From Endomicrobiaceae bacterium (lineage in GTDB: Bacteria; Elusimicrobiota; Endomicrobiia; Endomicrobiales; Endomicrobiaceae), in assembly GCA_028690485.1 (NCBI GenBank), contig JAQVBD010000014.1, positions 1 to 34,160 on the forward strand: 34,160 bases of DNA, read 5' to 3'. This document shows positions 26,838-34,160 of this stretch, in pieces. The translations under genes were made by a program, and so were the position numbers. The notes below the pieces were generated by a model that made no database searches, was not told the origin of the DNA, and was given only the letters and a program-made list of their open reading frames with translations. Each line of letters begins with the position of its first letter. The stretch's first letter is position 1.

Positions 26838-28751
26838 TTATTTGATACTCTCTTTTATCCAATTTAACAATCCACCAGCAAATAAAATCTCTTTTTGTCT
26901 ATCTGTGAAAGTATAATTCAATTTTATATTCTTGTCATTAACTTTTACAAATAAATCGTTATTATTTTTTATAATTTCTTTTACATTGCAAAACTCTATT
27001 TCATCATCAAGCTTAATATTATCATAATCGCTAGGATTATTAAATGTTAAAGGGATAATTCCGAAATTAATCAAATTTGCCAAATGTATCCTGGCAAATG
27101 ATTTTGTAATAACAAACTGTACACCTAAATATCTTGGCGCAAGAGCAGCATGTTCTCTAGATGAACCTTGACCATAATTTTCTGCTCCTATAATAATTCC
27201 ATTTTTTACATTTTTAGCTCTTGCAACAAAATCTTTATCAACAGCACCAAATGTAAATTCAGATATTGCCGGCAAATTTGATCTTAAAGGAAGAATTTTT
27301 GCACCTGCAGGCAATATATGATCTGTAGATATATTATCACCAACTTTCAAAACAACTGTTGCATCTATAGTTTCTAACATCGGTTCAAATTTTGGTAATG
27401 GTTTTATATTTGGACCTCTAACAACATCTGTTGCATCTGATGAAGGTTTTTGAAAATGTTTATCATTAATATAAAATTTTTCCGGCAATTGTACTTCCGG
27501 CTTTTTGCCAAAATATTCCATAGGGTCTGTTATTTCACCGGATAAAGCTGCTGCCAATGCTACTTCCGGAGAGCATAAATATACTTGTGCATCTTTCGTT
27601 CCGCTTCTGCCTTCAAAATTTCTATTAAATGTTCTTAATGAAATAGCTTTCGTTTTAGGTGCTTGCCCCATACCAATACATGGACCACAGGCACACTCTA
27701 ATATTCTTGCTCCGGCATTTATAATATTAAATAATTCTCCGGAACTTGCAAGCATTGACATAACTTGTCTTGAACCAGGAGATAAAGTCAAACTTGTATT
27801 TTTGCTGATTTTTTTGTCTTTTAGAACTTTTGAACATAATATCATATCTGCCAACGATGAATTAGTACATGAACCTATACAAACTTGATCTACTTTTGTT
27901 CCTTTTAATTCTTTTACTTTTCTAACATTATCAGGACTATGCGGCATTGCAATTAATGGTTCTAACATATTTAAATCTATTGTCATTTCTTCATCATACT
28001 GCGCACTGTCAGCAGCAATCATTTCTACCCACACATTTTCTCTGTCTTGTTTTTTTAAGAAATCTTTTGTAATTTCATCTGAAGGAAATATTGTTGTTGT
28101 AGCTCCAAGTTCTGTACCCATATTAGTTATTGTTGCTCTTTCCGGGACCGATAAAGTTTTAACACCTTCTCCTGAAAATTCAAATATTTTGCCTCTGCCA
28201 CCTTTAACTGATAGAATTCTTAAAAGTTCTAAAATAATATCTTTTGCACTTACCCAAGGCCTTAATTGTCCTATTAAATTTACTTTAACTATTTTTGGCA
28301 TTGTTATATAAAATGGTTGTCCGGCCATAGCACAAGCTACATCAAGTCCGCCTGCACCGAAAGATAACATTCCTATTCCACCACCGGTTGGTGTATGAGA
28401 ATCTGAACCGATTAATGTTTTTCCGGGAATACCAAATCTTTCAAGATGAACCTGATGACATATTCCGCTTCCGGCGGGGGAAAAAATTATACCGTATTTA
28501 TTTGCTATTGTTTGTAAAAATTTATGATCATCTGCATTCTCAAAACCTGATTGTAAAGTATTATGATCAATATAACTAACAGAGAGTTCTGTTTTTACTT
28601 TTGGAACTTCCATAGCTTCAAATTGCAAATATGCCATTGTTCCGGTCGCATCTTGTGTTAATGTCTGATCTATTCTAAGACCGATTTCATTGCCAACTTC
28701 CATCGTTCCTGAAACTAAATGTTGTTTTATAATTTTTCTTGATAAATTCAT
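26838..28751 (-). CDS. Aconitate hydratase (single-chain, short type)
   Basis: The 637-residue enzyme is of the shorter aconitase type seen in Aquifex and clostridia, not the 850-900-residue AcnA/AcnB. The [4Fe-4S] ligands are C295 in CIGSCTNSS and C355/C358 in CACGPCIG. HxH-type and SDSHTPTGGG (116-125) motifs and the C-terminal swivel segment GQGSSREHAALAPRYLG are intact. It isomerises citrate to isocitrate through cis-aconitate. I chose the ATG at 28751 since GGAG lies 6 bases before it; the ATG at 28763 overlaps that site. A terminator for the previous unit lies upstream, so this gene probably begins a new transcript. Homoaconitase or isopropylmalate isomerase activity is less likely given the fused chain. 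Confidence 0.93.
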   Translation of the reverse strand: MNLSRKIIKQHLVSGTMEVGNEIGLRIDQTLTQDATGTMAYLQFEAMEVPKVKTELSVSYIDHNTLQSGFENADDHKFLQTIANKYGIIFSPAGSGICHQVHLERFGIPGKTLIGSDSHTPTGGGIGMLSFGAGGLDVACAMAGQPFYITMPKIVKVNLIGQLRPWVSAKDIILELLRILSVKGGRGKIFEFSGEGVKTLSVPERATITNMGTELGATTTIFPSDEITKDFLKKQDRENVWVEMIAADSAQYDEEMTIDLNMLEPLIAMPHSPDNVRKVKELKGTKVDQVCIGSCTNSSLADMILCSKVLKDKKISKNTSLTLSPGSRQVMSMLASSGELFNIINAGARILECACGPCIGMGQAPKTKAISLRTFNRNFEGRSGTKDAQVYLCSPEVALAAALSGEITDPMEYFGKKPEVQLPEKFYINDKHFQKPSSDATDVVRGPNIKPLPKFEPMLETIDATVVLKVGDNISTDHILPAGAKILPLRSNLPAISEFTFGAVDKDFVARAKNVKNGIIIGAENYGQGSSREHAALAPRYLGVQFVITKSFARIHLANLINFGIIPLTFNNPSDYDNIKLDDEIEFCNVKEIIKNNNDLFVKVNDKNIKLNYTFTDRQKEILFAGGLLNWIKESIK

Positions 28752-28757
28752 ATACAA

Positions 28758-28761
28758 CTCC
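28758..28761 (-). promoter_or_regulatory. Ribosome binding site deciding the aconitase start
   Basis: The minus strand reads GGAG, 6 bases before the ATG at 28751. The alternative ATG at 28763 overlaps this site and has no site of its own. Confidence 0.7.
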
Positions 28762-28897
28762 ATATTAATATTATTCTTTTTATTTTACTAAATTCAAAGA
28801 AATTTTTATAGATTAAGACCTCAATAATAAAATTTTGATTACTTGTTAAAAGAATTGATAAAAAATTTATCTTCTTTAAATTTTAATATTTGTAGTG

Positions 28898-28952
28898 AAA
28901 AAATCCAGTCATTAAGTATCGTAAAATTGCATACATTAAAGACCGGATTTTT
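28898..28952 (-). terminator. Rho-independent terminator after the GH94-like gene
   Basis: Arms 28899-28910 and 28941-28952 form a 12-bp stem on the minus-strand transcript with one G-U pair, followed by six T residues (28903 to 28898 read in reverse). The 30-base loop can itself pair (two 4-bp helices, TTAA and GTAT with ATAC), extending the hairpin. It lies 32 bases after the stop at 28985 and separates the purB/SGNH/GH94 unit from the aconitase unit. Confidence 0.8.
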
Positions 28953-28984
28953 AAAGTTATAATCCAAATATTCAAAGTGCTATA

Positions 28985-31900
28985 TTAAAAAATTACTGTT
29001 ATTGATTTTGCCTGTCTATTTCTTATATCTTGAGCAAATTGACCAATAACTTCACAACCATCAATTATATCCTTCTTTCCACTATTCCATACTATTTCTA
29101 TTTTTTTAATTTGGACTTCTGGTAAATAAGTACTTTTTTTTGATTTATTTACATAAATAATATCAGTTGTTGAAAACAATTTTGCGCTAAATTTACCATC
29201 TTTATCAAAATAGCTGGAATGTATAATTGGATTTAACTTAAAAATTAAGTTATTTTTACTATCTATAGTAAATGGTTTTTTGCCTAAAACAATTGTTATC
29301 CACATATCAATAAATTCTGCTGTTGAACCACTAAGTCTTGCAACAAAACCTCTGCCCCAATTTCTTTTATCAGGAAAAGCACTTGATGAAATAAATGACG
29401 AATTTTCCAAAATACTTCTGCCATAAATTTCCGGCTTCATAAAACAAGGGTTACAATTTTTTAATTCATTGAAGAAATCATCATAAAGACCTGCTTTTAA
29501 AAGCCCCAATATATATTTATATTCCATGTGCATAAAAATAGCTTCATTTTCAAGCCATCCAGGTAAAAACACTCTTGTCCTTCCAATTTCATTAGATTCT
29601 TTTAATAAACTATCACAAACTTTATACATCTTAAGCTCTTTATCATATAGTCCTGTTTTTTTCATAGATAATAAATGCTGTTTAACATTTTCTTTATTAT
29701 TCTCTGTTTTTGGATAATGAACTTCAGATTCTAAGAATAATGGCAAAGGATTTCTAACAAATTTTGACACTTTAACACAAGGTAATCCTTTAATACTTTT
29801 TTCATTATTTTTCTGGTATTTTACAGCTTCATATCTGAAATATGTAAAATACAGATTAGATTTTTTATCTATTGCTTTCTTTAATCCAATATTCATTTTT
29901 GCAACTGCTTTTTTTATAAAATCTAATATATCATCTAATTTTATCTCTTCTTCTTTTCCATTAATTCCAAATATTACAGATTTTCTATAATCTTCTCTTA
30001 ATGTAGTTGCCATATCCCAGAAATCAAATGATTCTAATTTTTTATCTAAAAGTTTTGATAATCCTTTAAATAATACTGCAACTTCTACAGGAACAAATGT
30101 TTTTTCATTTTTGTTTTCTTTAAGAATATTTTCGAAAAACAACATTAATCTCTTTAATTCAAATACTTCCGGTGTTGAAGAACCAAACAAACCAGGAAGT
30201 CCATTCAAAGAATCATACCAACCAGGCTTATCTGATTCCATTTCTATACCAATTCCATCCGGATCAAGTGATGAAAATTTAACTGTCATTAATGTAATAA
30301 ACTTTGATGCTAATGTAGTTGTATAAATATCGCCTTTCCCATTTTTTGTTCTTAATGCATTTGGATTTATTTTTCTTGTTTTAATAAGTGCTTCTTTTTC
30401 TTCTGATTTTGTTACAGAACCATATTGTCTTACAGAACCATCTGCAGTTAAAACATGTTTTCTGCATCTAGGCAATACATAGTGGTCACTATCGTAATAT
30501 ATGTAAGTTTTATCTTTAAAAATAAGGTCATTCATCTTTTCTGGATAAATAGAAAGATAACTTTCGACTAAATCTAAATTATATGTCCAATGATCTACCC
30601 AGTAACCTTCTCCATGACTAGCATCATTTACAGACTGTGAAGATGTAACTATTTTAGATATAAAATCTTCAATTTTTGATTTCGTTTTTATTTTTGAAGA
30701 TTCTAAAAACATTGCAAGCTGCCCAGGTTCAAATCCATTACTAAAAAATACTTTTAACTTATCTTCATCCTGTTTTGAATTTAAATCTTTAACTATATCT
30801 TTAAATTGATTGCTTTTTATGTCTAAAACATAATATGTACCTTTAACAACTAAAGGATTTCCACCATCTATCTGCATTAAATTATAAAATATTTTTACTG
30901 CACTATCTTCTAATTTTGGATTAAAGAAAATATCTTTTCTTCTGTTTTGGTTTACATCTCTATAGTTACCGTTACCTTGTGAATAATAACTTGGAGAAAC
31001 TTGGAAGTCATTATAATCTCTCTCTAAATCACCATGTTTTCTGGAAAAAACATAATATATAGATGTTTTGTCATTATAGTTAAATTCTATAGGTAATCCG
31101 CCTCTCATAACATTATCTAAATAATTTTGTCTGCAATACATATCGAATTCCGGCATTGCGGATTTTGTTGCCATATTATCTGTAATTGAATCTATAAGAT
31201 TTTTATTCTCTTGTTGCTTTGAATTAAAATATTTAGCATCCAATTTCTTTATATATTTATTTAATGATTCTACACTCTCAATATGTCCTACCATAGAATA
31301 TATTGTTACTTGTTTTGATGACTTTAAATTTTGTTTTATATATGAAAAAGCTGACGGGTATTTATTACTTGCAAACTGAGATTTAGGATATTTGAAATCT
31401 CCGTTAAACAAATTTTCCGGATATATAAAACTGTTATCTGCTCCAAATAGCATATCCGGATCAATTATAATATCTGCTTTCTTAACTTGCTTATCTTGAG
31501 TAAATGCATAGTAAAAATTACCTTCTGTAATTTCTACTACTTCCGGTCTGTCTTCAACTTCTACTTTTAATCTATAAAACGGAACACCGGTCTTGTCAAA
31601 GTTATCAACTGTTGCCCAAGCTTGTATAGTTGTTGACATATTTTTTTGTGCATATACATTTGTGTAATACGGTAATACTTTCGGCATACCATCTATTATC
31701 TCAATAGATATATCAGCTCTTGATATATTTTCTACAGTTACAGTTCTAAGAAGTCCTGCTAAAGGCTGGTTTGGCAAAGTAAAATACTTAACAATAGTTT
31801 TAATTCCTATAGTTTTGTTTATTTCTTCTATCGTAAGCTCAGAAGAAGAAATATACATATTTTGTTTAATATTTTCTATATCATTTGAATTATTTTTAAA

Positions 31901-32197
31901 AGGTTCATAACAAATTACTTCTTTAGATTTCTTTATTTTAAAAAAAGTTCTAAACCCAAAAGTACTAACTAAAGTATAAGTATTATTTGCCGGATAAAAT
32001 TCCATTATTGCATAATTTTTATTTTTAATACCAAAAGTGCTTATGCTTTGACCTCTATTTACATAATATGCCCACATTGGAATACCTTTAACTCCTGCTA
32101 TCCCAGGAAAAAAACTTGAAAATGTTGGAGCTAAATTGTAATTTTCAATAACAAAAACACCATCTTTATTTAAATAGTAATTATACTTACTGCCCAT
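28985..32197 (-). CDS. Cellobiose phosphorylase-like protein (GH94/COG3459-type)
   Basis: The 1,070-residue protein has no signal peptide, so it is probably cytoplasmic. The N-terminal part (1-330) is a beta-sandwich-like domain opening MGSKYNYYLNKDG. Then come GDLERDYNDFQVSP (389-402) and QGNGNYRDVNQNRRKD (407-422), GEGYWVDHW (529-537), and KPGWYDSLNGLPGLFGSS (657-674), which belong to the (alpha/alpha)6 catalytic region of the large COG3459 proteins. Asp656 or Asp662 is the likely catalytic region. GH94 enzymes split beta-glucosides with phosphate; the large COG3459 subgroup is mostly uncharacterised, so I do not name a substrate. GGAG precedes the ATG. It follows the SGNH hydrolase gene by 35 bases and ends before a terminator. 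Confidence 0.85.
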   Translation of the reverse strand: MGSKYNYYLNKDGVFVIENYNLAPTFSSFFPGIAGVKGIPMWAYYVNRGQSISTFGIKNKNYAIMEFYPANNTYTLVSTFGFRTFFKIKKSKEVICYEPFKNNSNDIENIKQNMYISSSELTIEEINKTIGIKTIVKYFTLPNQPLAGLLRTVTVENISRADISIEIIDGMPKVLPYYTNVYAQKNMSTTIQAWATVDNFDKTGVPFYRLKVEVEDRPEVVEITEGNFYYAFTQDKQVKKADIIIDPDMLFGADNSFIYPENLFNGDFKYPKSQFASNKYPSAFSYIKQNLKSSKQVTIYSMVGHIESVESLNKYIKKLDAKYFNSKQQENKNLIDSITDNMATKSAMPEFDMYCRQNYLDNVMRGGLPIEFNYNDKTSIYYVFSRKHGDLERDYNDFQVSPSYYSQGNGNYRDVNQNRRKDIFFNPKLEDSAVKIFYNLMQIDGGNPLVVKGTYYVLDIKSNQFKDIVKDLNSKQDEDKLKVFFSNGFEPGQLAMFLESSKIKTKSKIEDFISKIVTSSQSVNDASHGEGYWVDHWTYNLDLVESYLSIYPEKMNDLIFKDKTYIYYDSDHYVLPRCRKHVLTADGSVRQYGSVTKSEEKEALIKTRKINPNALRTKNGKGDIYTTTLASKFITLMTVKFSSLDPDGIGIEMESDKPGWYDSLNGLPGLFGSSTPEVFELKRLMLFFENILKENKNEKTFVPVEVAVLFKGLSKLLDKKLESFDFWDMATTLREDYRKSVIFGINGKEEEIKLDDILDFIKKAVAKMNIGLKKAIDKKSNLYFTYFRYEAVKYQKNNEKSIKGLPCVKVSKFVRNPLPLFLESEVHYPKTENNKENVKQHLLSMKKTGLYDKELKMYKVCDSLLKESNEIGRTRVFLPGWLENEAIFMHMEYKYILGLLKAGLYDDFFNELKNCNPCFMKPEIYGRSILENSSFISSSAFPDKRNWGRGFVARLSGSTAEFIDMWITIVLGKKPFTIDSKNNLIFKLNPIIHSSYFDKDGKFSAKLFSTTDIIYVNKSKKSTYLPEVQIKKIEIVWNSGKKDIIDGCEVIGQFAQDIRNRQAKSITVIF

Positions 32198-32232
32198 TAT
32201 TTTCTCCTTTATTATAAAATACTTTATTTATT

Positions 32233-33645
32233 TTATTGACATTCTAATAATTTTATCTTTTCTATTGTAAATATTTTTTTTATTATACAAAAATGGCATA
32301 AACAATTCTTTTTATGTTTCTGAACTACTTCATTAATTTTATCTATTACTTGCCTTAAATATTGTACACTATTTTTTTTATTTTTAAACATTGCAGTAAA
32401 AACAAGTTCACATGTATTTATATACAGTAACTTTTGTTTTTCCTCATCAGGTTCAACTTCTATTTCTTCCATTTTCAAAATATACTTTTCTATAATATTA
32501 GTATTATACATATCAATAATTCCAAATCTACATAAACCAAGAAATATTTCTCCTAATGCACACATATATGCATGTATCATATCAATATTTTTAAAATTCT
32601 CTACTTTCTTTATTTCTTCTTCAGTTATATCTTTATTAACAGCAATATTATATTTTTTTGATAACAAGCCAATAAACCCTTTTGCTATTATTATATTCGT
32701 CCTTATTCTTGGATGTATTTTGTCAATAAAAAAATTGTATCCGATTATTTCTCGTGAATTATATAATTCGTTAAAAATATCAACAATAGGTATATCGTGT
32801 TTTTTTGCAATTTCTTTAATAATATTATTTTGGTATATAGTTGGCCTTATTCTTATTGCATCAGCTTTCTTTTCTTCATTTGCCTTTAAATAAAAATTAT
32901 TTGCTTCTTTTATGTTATTTTGTTTTTCATAAATTTTACCTATTCTGTAATAAATATGAGCTTTTGCATTATCATATTTATTCAATATTTTATCACATTG
33001 AATAAATGATTGTTTGTATTGTTCTTTTAAAAACAAGTAATCTATGTTATCTATCTCTTTTTTAAATTCATTATTTTCAAATTGACTAATATTCCCCGGC
33101 ATAAAACCTGCATAATTACCTGCTATTGTTGACATATAAATATCATCATCAAATTTATTAGCTAATAATATAATCCTTTCATATTCATACTTAAAGTTCT
33201 TAACACCATAAATAATATTATTCAATAAACCACTAAGAATAAATTTTTGATTTATATACTCATCTTTGATATCAGCATAATCATTTGTACCAGCATATAA
33301 AAGAACAATCCCTCTTTGCAATGGATGCATATACTTATAAATTAAGTACCTTATATATTGATGAAATAATTTTTCACCCGGTTTTGCAAGAACAATTAAT
33401 TCGATTTTTTTGTTATCAATTTCATTATTAGCTATATATTTCAAAATCTTAGCATATGATATTTTGCCACTATATGGAACTCCATATGCAGATGACTCAC
33501 CTAAAGAATATACATATATTTTTTCATTGTTAGTCGGCAAATTTCTATATACAATCGGAATTGATTGTAATAATATTTCAAATAAAATAATTGTAAAAAA
33601 TATAATAATTAGTATGGATATAAAATAATATATTCGTTTTTTCAT
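32233..33645 (-). CDS. Membrane-anchored SGNH/GDSL hydrolase with TPR-like insert
   Basis: The 470-residue protein has one N-terminal membrane helix (about 5-25) and an exported SGNH domain. Block I is LGESSAYG with the nucleophile S51, block III is GTND (119-122), and block V is DKIHP with D308 and H311. Between blocks III and V an insert of roughly 70-80 residues (about 195-265) reads as two TPR-like helical hairpins (YYRIGKIYEKQNNIKEANNFY). A helical C-terminal region of about 140 residues follows. SGNH enzymes of this type act on acyl or acetyl esters of lipids or polysaccharides; the target is unknown. It starts 9 bases after purB. No clear ribosome site is visible. Confidence 0.82.
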   Translation of the reverse strand: MKKRIYYFISILIIIFFTIILFEILLQSIPIVYRNLPTNNEKIYVYSLGESSAYGVPYSGKISYAKILKYIANNEIDNKKIELIVLAKPGEKLFHQYIRYLIYKYMHPLQRGIVLLYAGTNDYADIKDEYINQKFILSGLLNNIIYGVKNFKYEYERIILLANKFDDDIYMSTIAGNYAGFMPGNISQFENNEFKKEIDNIDYLFLKEQYKQSFIQCDKILNKYDNAKAHIYYRIGKIYEKQNNIKEANNFYLKANEEKKADAIRIRPTIYQNNIIKEIAKKHDIPIVDIFNELYNSREIIGYNFFIDKIHPRIRTNIIIAKGFIGLLSKKYNIAVNKDITEEEIKKVENFKNIDMIHAYMCALGEIFLGLCRFGIIDMYNTNIIEKYILKMEEIEVEPDEEKQKLLYINTCELVFTAMFKNKKNSVQYLRQVIDKINEVVQKHKKNCLCHFCIIKKIFTIEKIKLLECQ

Positions 33646-33654
33646 TAAATAATT

Positions 33655-34160
33655 TTATTTTTTGAATACTCTTTTAAATATAAAATCTACATTTTTAAAA
33701 TGTGTTTTGATATCACAATCTCTTCTTATTTCTTTTTCCGATAAATATTTTTTCATTTCATCACTTTTTAAAGCAACTTCTTCTAGACTTATTTTATTTT
33801 CTCTTGCTTCAAATGCTAATTTTTGCATTATTGAATAAGCATTTTCTCTAGTTGATCCTTTGTCAATCAAAGATAATAACAGCGAACCTGAAAAAATTAC
33901 ATCCTTTGTTTTATCTAAATTAATTTGCATATTTTGAGGGTAAACATTCAGACCTGATAAAAGACCCTGCATTCTAACCAGCATATAATGTAATCCAATT
34001 GTTGCATCCGGCATTATTATTCTTTCCGTAGATGAATGACTAATATCTCTTTCATGCCATAAAGCTATATTTTCCATGGCGGTTACTGCATAGCCTCTGA
34101 GAAGCCTTGCAAAACCACAAATATTTTCCGATATTATAGGATTTCTTTTGTGTGGCATTG
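33655..34160 (-). CDS. purB: Adenylosuccinate lyase, C-terminal part (5' end outside the window)
   Basis: Only the last 168 codons lie in the window. They open with MPHKRNPI, the core of the fumarase/ASL superfamily signature (GSSxMPxKxNP), and continue with the IALWHERDISHSSTER segment typical of PurB. PurB cleaves SAICAR and adenylosuccinate in purine synthesis. The full protein is usually about 430 residues, so about 60% is beyond the right edge; the Met at 34158 is internal and not a start. The SGNH hydrolase gene begins 9 bases after its stop. Confidence 0.95.
   Translation of the reverse strand, partial: MPHKRNPIISENICGFARLLRGYAVTAMENIALWHERDISHSSTERIIMPDATIGLHYMLVRMQGLLSGLNVYPQNMQINLDKTKDVIFSGSLLLSLIDKGSTRENAYSIMQKLAFEARENKISLEEVALKSDEMKKYLSEKEIRRDCDIKTHFKNVDFIFKRVFKK

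Noticed and set aside
28764-28897. Promoter for aconitase, and a second weak hairpin near 28850-28875
   Set aside because: A promoter is expected here, but the DNA is so AT-rich that several -10/-35 pairs fit equally; the hairpin is almost all A-T with a bulge. Neither can be fixed from sequence alone.
1-34160. tRNA, rRNA, CRISPR, riboswitch, insertion sequence or phage remnant
   Set aside because: I looked for clover-leaf genes, spaced direct repeats, transposase motifs and terminal repeats and saw none; no gap between genes exceeds about 220 bases.

Overview
The window looks like chromosomal DNA from a low-GC bacterium with a Gram-negative-type envelope. It is very AT-rich by eye, with a PorV/UPF0164-like outer-membrane protein and a Bat (aerotolerance-type) locus of periplasm-facing proteins. 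All 23 genes lie on the minus strand, so transcription runs from the right edge to the left. Low GC, the PorV-like protein and the Bat locus would suit Elusimicrobiota (Endomicrobia-like) or a related lineage, but this is inference; no rRNA is present to settle it. There are no tRNAs, rRNAs, CRISPR arrays, insertion sequences or phage genes.

Right part (34160 to about 28900, in transcription order): the 3' end of purB (adenylosuccinate lyase), a membrane-anchored SGNH/GDSL hydrolase carrying a TPR-like insert, and a 1,070-residue GH94/COG3459 cellobiose-phosphorylase-like protein. The unit ends at a convincing rho-independent terminator (28898-28952).

Middle part (28751 to 3085): an almost gap-free run of 18 genes, many overlapping or separated by only 1-10 bases. 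It opens with aconitase and proA. It then holds a complete MoxR-Bat locus: MoxR AAA+ ATPase, DUF58 protein, a one-TM BatD-like accessory protein (P1), BatA, BatB, a giant BatC-type TPR/coiled-coil protein (C1, about 1,563 aa), BatD and BatE. nadD follows. Next comes a second copy of the accessory/giant-protein pair (P2 and C2; C2 is 1,103 aa). After it come yqeK, a degenerate LytR-CpsA-Psr-type protein, rsfS with a lysine-rich tail, and dnaE. The usual nadD-yqeK-rsfS housekeeping cluster has thus been split by the second Bat-type pair.

Left part (3062 to 1): a PorV/UPF0164-like outer-membrane protein behind an extended -10 promoter, a perfect 17-bp inverted repeat, then a DegT-family sugar aminotransferase and a Gfo/Idh/MocA oxidoreductase (cut by the left edge) overlapping by ATGA. 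This pair resembles GnnB/GnnA, which make the 3-amino sugar of some lipid A types.

The most unusual content is the pair of paralogous giant BatC-like proteins. Each keeps an N-terminal membrane anchor, a three-repeat TPR head and a short C-terminal tail ending in Asp-Trp, but has roughly 960-1,400 residues of Gln/Lys/Glu-rich helix between them. In C1 about 1,110 consecutive residues contain no proline.
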